A DNA stretch of 64,000 bases from Omphalotus guepiniiformis (lineage: Eukaryota; Basidiomycota; Agaricomycetes; Agaricales; Omphalotaceae). This document shows, one piece after another, positions 46,500-58,600 of this stretch. Every line of letters begins with the position of its first letter. Position 1 is the first letter of the stretch. The notes under the pieces were generated by a model that saw nothing but the letters and a program-made list of their open reading frames with translations, ran no database searches and was not told the origin of the DNA. Made by a program: the position numbers and the translations under genes. The stretch is from contig JAQOOI010000079.1 of the NCBI GenBank assembly GCA_028554645.1, positions 682,001 to 746,000 on the forward strand. Direction: 5' to 3'.

Positions 46500-48983
46500 T
46501 CACTTTGTTTTCGTAGATCGTTTAGCTTCACGGGCCTGTCTTCGTTCTTCATCAACCATCTCAGTATCCAATGTTTCCTCAGTGTCGGGATTAACGTAGA
46601 TATACCCTGGCTTGCGCTTTTTCGGTGCTGGGCCTGACGGATCGGGTGCTGGAGGGTCATCACGTTTTCGTTTCTCCCTTGCAGACCGCCTTGGCGCATC
46701 CTGAACAGCGGGCTCGGGCTGGGGAGCTTGCGCCACACCCGACGGTTCCGCTCTGGTCTTCCTTCCACGTTTCCGCGGCGCGGCGACTGCCATATCGGGT
46801 ATCTTTAAACCGGCCGGCAACGTGATTCCTCGGACGGTAACATCCGCTGGAGCGTCAAGCGCAGTACCAGGAGAGTTGGGATGAGGAGTAGCTGGCAGTG
46901 TGGCTGGTTCTACAGTGGGAGAGCTGCTATTGACAGGGACACTAGAGACATGAAGAAGAGCCCCAGGAAGGTTGGGGAGAGTTGGCGTATGAGTGCTCAG
47001 CGGCGAGTCAGCTGGTGATGCGACTGCTGGTGATGCGAGTACTCGGACGGAGGGAGCGTTATCATTCAACGGAGCATCAGGAACATCAGAGGGAGCATTA
47101 GGGACATCAGAGGGAGCATGAAGAGTGCTGGGAGGATTCAGGGGAGAAACAGTTGGTGATGTGGCTGGTTGAACAGGGGGACTATTACCACTGACAGGAG
47201 CGTCGGGAACATGAATGGGGGTGCCAGGAGGATTGGGAGGATGTGAGGTAACAGAGGGACTGATACTGTCCACTGCATCACAAACATCGTGTTCAACGCG
47301 AGGAAGACTGAGAGGATGCGGAAGAGCAGGTGTGATCTGGGGTGTATCACCGCCGAGTTCACTGCCTTGCTCTTCCTCCCCAGCGTGACATTCATCCTCA
47401 TTCTCCAAATGTTCCTTCGCTAGGCGCTGAAGAATGACGCCCTTTTCAAAGAATGAAAATGGGTCATCAACGGGGAGTTCCGACAAGTACTGCCAAAGAG
47501 TAGCAACCGAAACTTGAACCTTCGCAAAGGGTGTTGTCAAAGGCTCTTCAAACTCGTATTTACTTGTGTCGTAATAGTTGTCAGGATTCTTGGCGATATC
47601 ACCCCATGGAACAGACGGCATATCAGTACTCGATTCGAAGGATATGTCTAGCAGAATGTTTAGTATGAAAAACTTCACGAAAATGACATGTACATACTCC
47701 AGACCGCCTCAAAGTACTTGGCTAGAATGACCTGAGCATTATGAAGGTCTTGTGGACATTCTTGAACTGTTTCAGGGGGGAAGACGAAGGCCCCCGCACC
47801 ATTCTTGGGGAACGCTACGCTGACTGTGGCATTAGCTTCAGTGGCATTGGTCTCCGAAGCTACCAGCAGAGATGAGAATTGTTAAGTGAACGAGGGACGA
47901 AGAGCATACCATTGTAAACATGGACCAAGTGGTCTCCAAATTGACTTGCAATACTGTCCATCTCGAAAGCCCCCAACTTGGCTTTCTTTGCCTTTCTTTT
48001 GAGATTGTTTGGGATCAGACAGTACCTGAAAAGATGTTCAAGTCAGGCTCAACAATAAAAGTATAGCAAGGGCACGTACGACTGCGATGCTACAAGCTCG
48101 TCAGGCGTTCGCTGACCAACGATGATCAGGACACCACACTCTCCGACACGACCTGAATCAAGAACCGTCTGTACTTCATTCGCAAGTACATTCCCAAAAT
48201 CGGCTTGGTTGGCGCTATCCTTGCACATTTCTGTTGCGCGTCGATTCCACTCAGCTTTCGTCTCGCCTTCCTGATGCCACAGCTCTGTCCAGGCCTTCTG
48301 AAAGTGCCCGCCATTGTTGGTGTGAGTCCCTTCAGCCTTGAGCTCGGCAGCTCGCGCCTGTATACTGGCAAGCTGCTCATCGCGGAAGAGCTCTCTCCCA
48401 GTGATACGAGTAGAGAATATACTCAGAAGAGTCGTCCGACCTTCGACCGAACACCACTCTTCCTTGGAGTTTGCATCACCGGTCTGCGAGCTGGCCTGAG
48501 TGGAACCGGGTTTCGAGCTGGCCTGAGGAACTGTGCCACCAGAGTCCTGGGGTGGGTTTGCTTCGGAAGGCGTGCCACCAGAGTCCCTGCTTGAGGTCGC
48601 CCCAGCTGATGGTGTTTGAGAGGCAAGCTTGAAGTACCTAATCTCGTTGCGGAAGAGGTCAGAGATGACCTGTGTTCACCGTGAGCAGATGAGGTTGCCA
48701 GCTACCGAAGAAGGCGTACCTTAAACCACTGCTCCTTACTTTTGGCTACCGGCTTGTCAGCGTTCAACTTATCAAGCTGAAATTCGACTACGGAATCGAG
48801 AAGTTGGTTGGCAACATCTTTAGGCCACTTTTCGACGGCCAGGGGGTTACGGTGTCTGTCGCCTGTCGATTTGAGATGAACGTTGTTCTCGTATAGAACG
48901 TTGTTGAATTCGTCCCGCTTTTGCAAGAGTATCTTCCTTTGAGCATCGTCAGCCCAAGAAGCCCAGTTTCTCTTCTTGACCAT
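46500..48983 (-). CDS. Unknown cargo protein, 759 residues, Pro-rich with basic C-terminus
   Basis: Minus-strand exons 48720-48983, 48080-48669, 47910-48025, 47698-47859 and 46500-47647; all four introns are 49-54 nt. The start is MVKKRNWASWADDAQR. The first 450 residues look globular and helical (WPKDVANQLLDSVVEFQLDK; NNGGHFQKAWTELWHQEG; YCLIPNNLKRKAKKAKLGAF). Residues about 470-650 are Pro/Ser/Thr repeats such as APSDVPNAPSDVPDAP. The C-terminus has AT-hook-like RKRGRKTRAEP and nuclear-signal-like KKRKPG, and ends in a charged coil. DNA binding in the nucleus is plausible from that tail. No known domain was recognised. It is the largest cargo gene and is transcribed away from the element's centre. 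Confidence 0.8.
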
Positions 48984-49963
48984 TGGAAATAGTACGCAGA
49001 ATACGAGAGTGAGGTTGTGATTTCGTTCAGTTGTATGATGCATAGAACTACTATAAGCTGTATTGCAACAACAAAGCATGAAGGATGCCACACACAAGCA
49101 AAGCGGCCAAAGGAGCCAAAGCAGAACATCGACGCAAACAGTCGTATGAAAACCAATGTAAGAACTTGCTTGTGAGTGACCAGTGGTAATGCTTCTGAGT
49201 TGCCTGAGCACTTGACAAGGTCAAGGCCAACGCACAACTGATAGTTGTGGTTATAAGGTTGAGAACTGCCATTGATGAAGCGAAAGACATGTATCTGATA
49301 TGTATGTTTTCTGAGTTCAAATGAAGGTGAGGAATTGAAGAACAGCCTACCAAAGTTGGGAGAAAACCACACAGATTCAAACACGCACGTCCAGTGTAGC
49401 TTGGACTTCACAAGGAGTGAGCAGGAGAAGGGTAGGAGGCAAAGCGAGAGGCAAAGCGAGCAATCGGTCCTTCACACTTAGAAGTTGTAAGTTTGAACGT
49501 ATGACCCTTGAGATTGAAGCTTGCAATCCATAATCACACACTCGTCAGTGTGGATAACGCACCACCATTTCAGTGGTGGTCAGAATGCAACCCTTGAGAT
49601 CTTGAGAGCTTGAGAGAGGGTCGGGAATCGGGACTGAGATTCCGCATTGGTAAGCTTGGTTCTGAAGGCTTAGCCAAACAAACAAGTGCAGAGATAAGAT
49701 ACTACTGTTGTCGCCGTGCTCAAGCCGTGCTTCCCTCAACGTACTTGGTGAGTGGTTCACTATACCAAAAGCCGCTACTCTAGTAGTGTGCTACCCTCAA
49801 TGCACGCATTGAGTGGTCAATCGATTACCAATCCCGCATCCAACTACATCCAGGACTTAGCTTCGTTCCCTGCGATCAGCTGGAGGGAGCTTGGATCAGG
49901 CAAAGCAAGTAATCCAGATTGAAACCTGGACGGGCCAAAGCAATAAAATGGCGTATAAAATCT
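48984..49963. other. Divergent promoter region inside the transposon, with short hairpins
   Basis: Lies between the 759-residue (-) and 273-residue (+) cargo genes. Contains perfect stem-loops: CACACT-CGTC-AGTGTG at 49537-49552, CACCAC/GTGGTG at 49560-49578 and CTCAATG-CACG-CATTGAG near 49796-49813. No gene supported. Confidence 0.55.
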
Positions 49964-49970
49964 GTAAGTT
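49964..49970 (+). promoter_or_regulatory. TATA box of the 273-residue cargo gene
   Basis: TATAAAA, 60 bp upstream of the ATG at 50030. Confidence 0.55.
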
Positions 49971-50029
49971 ACCTTCACTCTTTTTCAACAACTCACTTAC
50001 TTCCACGAAATCTCAAGCTCTTCTGCACC

Positions 50030-51064
50030 ATGAACGACGTCTTGCCCCCCAATCCCGCACAAGCCCTTGCAAGGACCATTCGGGATAAATTGACAAAAGT
50101 TGTCAATCGACCTCTTCTACAGACGCAATTCTACGGCCTTCATATGTATGTGACAAGAGTTGACACCGGTCGGCGTGATTTTACACACATTGGGAGAGTC
50201 ACTTGCAGTGTAAGTTTCACAATCTCCTCTCATTCTTTGGAGAAGCTGACGCTTTTTTGTACAGTGCGCAAGGCCAAGTCATGTCTCTCGTAATCTGGAG
50301 TGTACCAAGAAACGCAAAATATTCTGTTGGTTCCACCCCAGGTCTTGTTGCATGCTCATGTACCTTCTTGTGCTGCACGATCGGTATTCGACAGTATCCT
50401 GGTCCAGTGCACCTCTCCCCGATGTCTACCACCGAAATGTTCCGTACGGCCCTTTAATCAATCCCGATGATTTGCAAGGTTGGGATGCGTGCATCACCGG
50501 CCTTGTTGAAGAGGCTGAGGTTTCCATGTGGGCGGAGTGGCGTGCATCATCAGCGGGAGTCGTATCGGCTTCAGGGGACTCTACGACTGAATCTGGCAGC
50601 GTCTCTGTGACTGACACTCCCGCGCATGCTGCTTCGGGCTCACGCTCCGGCACGACCATCGTGATATCTTCAGACAGCGATATTCATCCAGGCAACAAAC
50701 GTCCTTTCCCTGGATCTTCTTCTGTCCAGCCCTCTAAGCGTGCTAGGTTGAACGGTAAGCTCAATATACTGCAGTGCCATATCATGTGTACTCATCCACC
50801 TCGCAGGGACCCTGCAGGAGACAAACGCCATGCCTTCAAGTCATTCCAGAGTCATCGGTAAATTCTCGTCGTTATTCAATGCATTCTTTACATATTGGAG
50901 CATATCTCTTAGAGCTACTCAATGAGCATGAAACTTCCTCCTCTAAACGCAAGACAATCATTGGTCAGTGACAAGGTAACGACATTTACACACACTGACT
51001 CTCTCTGTCATAGATCTTTCCAAGGATAATGATGCTCCGCAAGAGTATGACCGTGCAGGTTAGG
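50030..51064 (+). CDS. Unknown cargo protein, 273 residues
   Basis: Exons 50030-50209, 50265-50754, 50807-50857, 50913-50963 and 51015-51064. Start MNDVLPPNPAQALARTIRDK. The first 110 residues are compact, with a cluster of Cys and His (CSCARPSH, CTKKRK, CWFHPRSCC) that could bind metal, then YGPLINPDDLQGWD and helix VEEAEVSMWAEW. The remainder is Ser/Thr-rich and disordered, with an IVISSDSD motif resembling a SUMO-interacting motif, and basic KRPFPG and SKRARLNG stretches suggesting nuclear entry. No family was recognised. Exons 3-5 are all about 50 nt and phase-consistent. Confidence 0.75.
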
Positions 51065-51487
51065 ATGCTACTAGTAGGACAGGCGCAGAAGCACATCTAC
51101 GAAGCATTTATCCAACTGTATTTCTCACTTGTATTTCACTGTGCTATATCGTTCTCCATATATATGTATTACCTGCTACGCGTGGTGGCGAAAATATAAG
51201 GCCTCCATAAAGTTTTATTACCATATGTGACTTCAACTATTTCGCGTGTCAGACACCGAGATGACCGAGACCGAGCGTTTGACGCACATAATTGGCCGAG
51301 ATAAAGTTTGTACTTATTTACTAGAGTCAGCTAAGTCATGTGTTTATGTTTACGTGATGATTAGCGCACCTTGACTTAGAACTTCGAACTGCTCCTCGCG
51401 ATTGTCGTGCCCGTCCTCCGGTAAGTTGTTCATGTTGCGTGTCTTCACTACTCAATATATATAAAACTTTAGTCTCTCTTCTTCCGC

Positions 51488-51672
51488 TCCCCCTCCACAC
51501 TCACAGAGAAGTGCCACGACTTTCGAGTCGTGCGCCAACTCCACAACTTTTGTTGTGCGAGGTCTGTGGGCTCACAGGATCTCCTCCCCCTTCCACACCT
51601 ACAGAGCAGTGCCACGACTTTCTAGTCGCGCGCCAACTCCGCAACTCTTGTTGTGCGAGGTCTGTTGTTCGA
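51488..51672 (+). repeat. Tandem 98-bp duplication with paired hairpins in a cargo-gene leader
   Basis: The AGTGCCACGACTTTC block occurs at 51510 and 51608. Each copy folds into two stem-loops: CACGACT-TTCG-AGTCGTG (51515-51532) and CACAAC-TTTT-GTTGTG (51542-51557), and the diverged copies at 51613-51630 and 51640-51655. It lies just upstream of the ATG at 51733. Confidence 0.82.
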
Positions 51673-51732
51673 CACCTCGAGCCTGCAACAATTCGGTCAC
51701 GGAACGCGCATCCTCAAGCTCAAGAATTCCCA

Positions 51733-52877
51733 ATGGCAGCTGAACACCCACCTCCAGTCGATTTGCTGAAAAATAAAGACTTCACTCGTACGTTGATTCT
51801 ACCACAATAATCTTCATTTGTCTCTAATAGCCTCATCTAACAGGTGCATTAAGTTACTTGGATGGCATATGCGGTGCTCTTTTGCACGGAAACCAATTCA
51901 TCACTTCCCCCAACAACGTCGGAATTCCTTGCCCTCCTTCAGGCTCCACCAGAGATCTTTTTCGCCGCGCTGATGCTAGATATGGGGTCGACGATCCTAT
52001 TCAATGGCCACAACCTTATCATCCATCCTACCCCTACCTAGCTGCCGTCCACACTAGACAATCAGCACGTACCGAGGATATGGTTATGTTTAATGATTAC
52101 AATGAAGAATATTTAGTCTCTCGCAAGCCAGGTGATCCGGAGGGTCATGGTATGGTGCGAGGAGAGGATTTCAGGATTCGTATTCAGGCTATGCAGGAGC
52201 GCGTCAAAGGTTTCAAAACAATCAACAAAGACGCAGTAATCGCTGGGCTTTTAGGCGAAGTAGAGCAGACTGTTGATGTTTGTTTCACGCGCATCACAAG
52301 TATCATGACTCCCTTCCGTGATCTTCGTCGAGGTTGGGTTGAGCTTCAAAGGGCAATGCTCACAATTGAGGCTATCCTTGATTATGCGGAACTCTTCTAC
52401 CCTCGAATGATTGGAAATGAACCTCCTGTTCTGCCTGATGAAGCCACATCGCGAATGGGCTGCTTTGTGTGGGATGATCGTATCGCAAATCAGATGTTCA
52501 AGGCTGGACTTCCAGTCTATTACATTCGCCCGCTCAGCCAGTTCAGCCGCCAAAACATATGGAATGTGGTTTCTCTACGTCAGCCGAATTCTCTGTGTTC
52601 AAAAGGTGCTTCACCGCCATATCCTGTGATTTACAACGGTCAAGCAGGGTCAGAGGCGAAGTTCAGTGCGATTCGCAAGGCATCCATTGAATGCTTTGCT
52701 ACTCCGAGCCCTTTCGCCAATGCACATTATCGGGACGAATATCCTTCTTCTTACGTTGTTGGGTCGAAGGGGATCATATCATCATCGTTTTCTGCACCCT
52801 CCACCTCTCTCTCCCAGCCCTCTTCTTTGAAGAGAACCTTCCCCCAAGCTTCCAATGCCTCGCGCAAAAAAGTCTAA
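51733..52877 (+). CDS. Unknown cargo protein, 362 residues
   Basis: Exons 51733-51787 and 51844-52877. Start MAAEHPPPVDLLKNKDFT; the splice joins it to ALSYLDGICGALLHGNQF. The body looks globular: QPYHPSYPYLAAVHT, a long helical region (FKTINKDAVIAGLLGEVEQT) and GCFVWDDRIANQMFKAGLPV, then YYIRPLSQF. The C-terminus is Ser/Pro-rich, ending with basic SNASRKKV. No known domain was recognised. It ends inside the first exon of the next gene: its stop (52875-52877) lies 23 nt past that gene's ATG in another frame. Confidence 0.78.
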
Positions 52878-53891
52878 GCCCACCATGTGCAGCAAAGCCC
52901 GTGAATGTAAGTGTATTCTCCGTCACTATTGAATCAAAGCCTAAACGTGGTTTCAGCATCATCGAGGGTGAGAGACCCCTTTCTTGACTTGCCGCCCAAC
53001 TCGTATCTTCCCTTGGGGTTGCCTGCATGGCTGGGTGTGAATATGAAGATCGACGTTCGTCATCCAGAGGCTCGGTTTTCACCAGCGGTGACTCCAAAGA
53101 AGTACACTGTAGTTCCTGACCCGGGGCTTTTCTTCAACGAGAGCACTCAAAATGCCTATCTCTATCAATGGTCACATTTTCGTCCTGCGTGGCTGGCCTG
53201 GTGCAAAGATTCCAGTGCACCACCTCAACTTCTCACCATTAGCCAGTGGAGGAAGGTACTGGGGTGCATAACATCACGGCAATGGGAGTCTGGCGTTGTA
53301 AAGGATTCCGAAATGGCAGGCGTTCACAAACTCATGAAGACGGTTATGGATGCTTATAATCGAGGACTACCCATAGCACCACCGAGCCTTCCGCAGACTT
53401 CTTTTGACGTTGTGGAAGGAAAGAGACTTGTCTGGGAACTGCATATGATCAGTTTTCGACACGAGCTTTGTGCAGTTGATGCTCTCGCCGACACGTCTCA
53501 GCCTCAAGCATCGCCGACACGCTCTATCGAGGAATACAACGTAGCTCGTGCCAATCACAATCGTGACCGACAACAGCTGATGAGCTATTGCTTCAACGAT
53601 GGCAACGTCTTTGAGGTTGCCTCAGATCAGCTGGATTACGGACTATGCAGCGAATTGTGGCTTGATAGGTTGATTCCATTGCGGGCATTTTGGAAACTGA
53701 TGGACTCATGGAGTGGTTCGAAGCCTGCTATTTGGCGGAGGCATAAAGAAATCGATTTCTCTCAACATCGTCAACAGTCTCAGGCGGGGCAAGAATGGGA
53801 AACTTGTCTCGTACAATTTTATGTGCAGAGCTATTACAATTTCATTGGACATCCTCCCACACTTCCTCGGCTTCTTCGCTCAGTGGTATGA
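52855..53891 (+). CDS. Unknown cargo protein, 328 residues, overlapping the upstream gene
   Basis: Exons 52855-52906 and 52957-53891. Start MPRAKKSKPTMCSKARE, in a frame different from the upstream gene. The intron (50 nt, GTAAGT/CAG) joins in frame to SSRVRDPFLDLPPNSYLPLG. The rest is open for over 300 codons and looks folded, with aromatic-rich stretches (YLYQWSHFRPAWLAWCKD, ELWLDRLIPLRAFWKLM) and helices. No family was recognised. An alternative is that both frames form one protein through an undetected intron near 52850, but the separate basic end of the first gene and good ATG of the second favour two genes. Confidence 0.75.
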
Positions 53892-54240
53892 CTTGCTCAA
53901 TCGATTACCTCGTAACATTATTTCTTGAATCGTGCACATTGTATTTGCTATCTTGTCAATCACTGTGTTTTTTGTTCAACCCCAGAGTGACATAAGACAT
54001 ACCCGGTGGGATTAGCTCGTGGTACACTTTCAACTTTTCTATTCCGTGTTTACTTGCTCATCATAACTGTTAGAATTCACTACAAACTGCGGTATCATGA
54101 GGGTGATTTCAAGGTATGTACATGGTTTCGTCCATTTGTACTTCTTACTAAGCTACGAAGTGTCCTTTAGCCTCTCAATGCCCTTTCAATGTCGTCGAAC
54201 ATGTCAGGATCCATCTCTCGCAGTTCCCTTTCCGCCTTGG
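53892..54240. other. Intergenic inside the transposon
   Basis: 349 bp between convergent cargo genes. Nothing recognisable seen. Confidence 0.5.
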
Positions 54241-55316
54241 TTAACTTTCGTTTGGGGTGTGTGCGCGGGCCAAGGCGCGCAAAGTGTTGCGAGAACTACT
54301 GGCGACAAGAATGGGTTTTGGTGTGCTGATCACCTCAACCTCGGAGTCGGAGCTCCACTCTATTGCACCAGCGTGCTTCGAGGGTCCAGCCTGGTTGTCG
54401 CCAGTGAAGTCCAGAATAGGCTTGGGTGAGATGATGACCTCAACCTCCGAGCTATCCCCTCTTGCGGTGACATGGGTTGAGCCACTTGCATCACCGTCGT
54501 CGCTCTGTATAGTGAGGTCGATGACAGAAGTGGCTCGAGTAGGCTGTGAGCTCTGCTGTCTCTTTAGTGCTTTTCCTTTGCCCTTCGGATCGAGCGTGGG
54601 AGGAGGCGTTATAAGAGGCGTAGGCATGACCTTAATACGCTTTTGGGGCGTCATTGGGTCGATGGCCTCATCGTCATCCCGGCCCCGCTTCATGGAAGTC
54701 GATTGGGAGCCGACACCAGGATGAAGGGTACGACTGCCAGTGATCGAGAGAGTGGAAGGGGTGTGTTGTGGAAGTGAGCCATCGGGGCGACGAGGAGCAC
54801 GGCCGCCCGTGGTCATACGAGCAGAGCGTCCTCGGGGTGCTCGAGCTGCTGCAGGGGTAGAAGATGTATTGGTTTCGGAAGGGTGAAGAGGGAAATCATC
54901 TGTATCGATGTTCATCCATACTGAAAATCTCCGTGAGTACAGAATATAAATATATATATATTAGTTGGCTTACCTTCGTCGTTCGATTTATTCTTTTTCC
55001 AGGCTTCAAAGATCCTGCGCAGACGCTCACGGTTGGCCGGCTCGAGCGGAGGCGCTGTTTTGCGTGGACAGTCGCGAGTACAATGGTTCTGCCAACCGTC
55101 CTCCAACCGACCAAAGAACTCCTTCTTGCCTTGACCCATCACGATGGAGTACAAGTGCCTGCTGACACGTTGCCGAGACGGATTGGGACAGATAGTGTTT
55201 GTATCGAAGTATTCGGGTTCCAAGTGCTCGAGAAGGTAGCTTACAGCTCGAGTGTGATCTCGAGCCTTCACGAGGAACTTGGGGTTATTGGGCTTGATGA
55301 TTTGGCCGAGCTTCAT
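54241..55316 (-). CDS. Unknown cargo protein, 340 residues, basic disordered C-terminus
   Basis: Minus-strand exons 54974-55316 and 54241-54920. Start MKLGQIIKPNNPKFLVKARD. Residues 1-115 look folded and contain HLEPEYFDTNTICPNP, SRHLYSIVMGQGKKEFF and the Cys pair CTRDCPRKTAPP. The remainder is disordered and basic (RAPRGRSARMTTGGRAPRR, then TPQKRIKV and KGKGKALKRQQ). It includes SVIDLTIQSDDGD and the repeated acidic motif SEVEVI (twice), which resemble SUMO-interacting motifs. It is divergent from the transposase, sharing a short repeat-bearing promoter, so co-expression is likely (inference). No family was recognised. Confidence 0.75.
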
Positions 55317-55406
55317 TGAGTTTCCTATGCAGTGGTATGGATTCTTTCCTGCTTTTAAATAGAATACTGACAATTGTCCATGCGTAGTGACAGTATGCAA
55401 TCACAA

Positions 55407-55560
55407 GGTCAATGCGTCGTGAATGTATGATGGTCAAAGCATATGGTCAATGCGTCGTGAATGTATGATGGTCAAAGCATGACAGATAAGGGTCAATGCG
55501 TGAGGAATTCGAGTCAAGCTCAAGCTGATTGTCAATGCGTATATGATGGTCAAAGCTAGT
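55407..55560 (+). repeat. Short repeats in the promoter shared with the transposase gene
   Basis: GGTCAATGCGTCGTGAATG with the following ATGATGGTCAAAGCAT occurs at 55407 and 55445 (38-bp period). Partial copies lie at 55491 (GGTCAATGCG) and 55531 (GTCAATGCGT ... ATGATGGTCAAAGC). The region separates the ATGs at 55316 (-) and 55654 (+). Confidence 0.8.
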
Positions 55561-55653
55561 CATGCGTGCTTTGTTTTGCCGGTGAGGTGGTCTCACTGCC
55601 CTGCTTCATCACTGCCCTGCTTCATCCTTCTCACTCACTATCTACTGCGTAGG

Positions 55654-58600
55654 ATGTGCGCGAACAAGCGAAAATTTGACAGAATCAAGCCTAAGGTTGC
55701 GAAACACGACGGGCGAGGTTATCTTCCGGATGTGTCCACGGATAGTTCGAGTTCGGAAACAGCGGCCGAGTCAGCTCTGCCACCATCTTCAGGCGAAGAC
55801 ATTGTCGACCACGATCAACTCATGGATAATCCCTCGGGGAGCAGTTGTGAAACGACAGCTGTTAAACAACAAGAAAAATTGCGGCAAAGGACGAGAGTAA
55901 GTCGCATGCCACCTTCATCTGACGATATATGATGACACTTCTTTCGTCAGCGTTCAATGGTTCAAGAACAGTTCGCCGGTGTAGTTCAGAACATCATCAC
56001 CTTGCGCATCGCAAATATGGCCGATAGCCGCTTGAATGAAAGATGCGGTTGTGGTCAGCACCAGCGACGAGTAAAATGCGAGGAGTGTCATCAGAAACCT
56101 CCTTTGTGTGTCGAATGCTTCATCAGAGACCACAAGCACAACTGGCTACACTGGGCAAAAGTCTGGAGGGCGGAGCTTGGCATATTCCAACGCTACGACA
56201 TGTCGAGACTTGCTAGCCTCCTTGTTCCACCAGAAGGGTCGAAGGAAGAAGGGCAGAGGGAAGAGGGAAAGGAGGAAGAAGAGAAGAAGGGAAAAGAAAA
56301 TATTCAGGACGCCATCTCTTTTGGTCATGATGGGGATGTATGCCCTTTCGCTGACAAGACTGTCCTCATGACGCTTGTTGATCGTAACGGCGTCCACTCC
56401 ACGAACGTCAGATTTTGTGGATGCCGCGGGACAGAAAAGTGGAAGCAGCTCCTTGCTGCTGAATTCTTTCCTGCGACAATTCTCGATACATCAACGGCGT
56501 TCTCATTCAACGTCCTCAATAACTTTCGAATCCATACACTCACATCAAGACAGAGTGCATATGATTACTGTCGGGCACTGTATCGTCTTACAGACTATTA
56601 TTTCCCTGAGCAGGTGCCAGTGCGTTTTTTGTTTTATTTCCTTATCCCTCTTGCTCACTTGATTCATTCGCAGCAAATTTATGACCAATTCATGCTCGCT
56701 TCTCGTGAATGGGATATCATCGAGGCGGAGATTTATCACGGGCAGGGGCATGGTATCGATCAGGTCTTGCCCATGCGAAAGGCGGGTAACCTCATTGAGT
56801 ATTGTCCAGCGTGTCCTGAAGCAGGTCTGAATATGGAAGAAGGATGGGAGAAGACAATACCTGATCTCAAGTATGTGTTAGTACCTGAATTAAGCCAGTT
56901 CGTATCTCATGTGCTTGACTTTTCAGACATCTCCATTCAACACGACTCACTCTCGATGGCAATTTTCAAGCAAATCACTTGAGCAAACACCACGACCCAA
57001 ACGACTTCTCGTTGTATGATGGTCGATCCATCTTTCCACATCACCAGGACGAGGAAAAGTGGTTGACAGACGTACCTCAATTGCAGAGTGGGGTGAGCTC
57101 TGGTTTCATCTTTAAGCATAGGGCATGAAGTTTACACGAAAATCACAGAAAAAGGTGTCTTGTAACTACCTCAAAGCCATTGCAGCGCAAAACAAGCGGA
57201 AGTTCAGAGGGATGGATGTCACTGGGGTAGTCAATGTGCAGTGTGATCACGTCTGTGTTCGTGCATCAACCGATATGCATCTTGGGGAAAGGTGTGTCTT
57301 GATTAACTGCTGCGGTTGTTCCATGAATGAATGTATCATCCAGGTTTGCAACCACAGATTTCGCGCTCCAACACGCTCTGTCTCAACGACCTTTCAGTCC
57401 CAACACTGTGCCTGACCATGTCCTCAGCTATGATAGTCAGTGCAATTTCTGCCGCCATGTCCTCGAACGCTTTCGAAACTATGTACCGGAGCTTGCTCAT
57501 ATAATCAGGGGTATGCGGTTCATTATCCCGTCTATGCATGTGAGAAATCATCTTGACATCTGCATGTATGTCTTCGCCTCTGCCTATAAGCCAAATGTTG
57601 GTCGTTTCATCGGAGAAACAGCTGAACATGTATGGGCAGAGTTGAATCATATCGGAGGGCAGATTCGGCAAATGAGCAATGGCCACCGCCAGGACGTTAT
57701 CATCATGCATCTAGGAGAGTGGACATTCAGGAAGGTTCTCAGTATGGGTATGTCCTGCACTATATGAGTGTCTTGAACTGGATCTGATACGCATTGATAG
57801 GTCAAAAACTTGAAACTGACTTGAATGATGCACGGTTGGCATACTATGCGGCACGCGATAATCTTGTTGCACTTTATGGGATCCACGAGGACAAAATTGA
57901 GGTCTGGAATGCGATGGACCGGTCACCCAAACTAAACCCGAGGAAGGCCAAAGAGATTACTTCGGTTTACTACAGCGGTGATATCAAAGGTGTGTTCGAA
58001 TTTATTCAACGTTCTCGTACTAAACAGGCATCTAGCAATCTCGTTCAACAAGATGGTACAGAAGATGCTCGATTCCGACAAAAAGATGAAATGTGGCGTG
58101 ACTGAAGTCGAGGTCACAATCGTTGGCGCATTCTTGAGAGAAGCGTTGGAAATCCAGCAGGAACAGTATGTCATTCTCCCTACAGCTGTATTTGCCAACT
58201 GATGAAGTTGAAGACGTTCTCTTGCACGTAAAGTGAATCGCTCCGACTCTGAACCCTACGAGTCTGGCGGAAAGGCTGAGGATATGAGTCTGGAAGAGGA
58301 GGTGAGGCGGGGAAGAGAGAAACTGAGCAGCCGTATTGGGCAGTGGCGGGAGACGCAAGAGATCATCATGCCAGGTGTCGAGGAACTCATTGTGAAGCAA
58401 GAAGCAGTGCATCCAGAGATGGAAACACTGTATTTACCTTCGGATATCAAGGAGGACCGACCCGCAAGTCTTCACAATCTCGTAGAGAAGGAGAGAGGGC
58501 TCCGACATGCGATGCTTCTTGACCTCATCGATAACGTTAAAACGACTGTCCGGTATATTTCTGCTCTCCAAGACCGAAAGTACAAGCAAGATCGAGGGCA

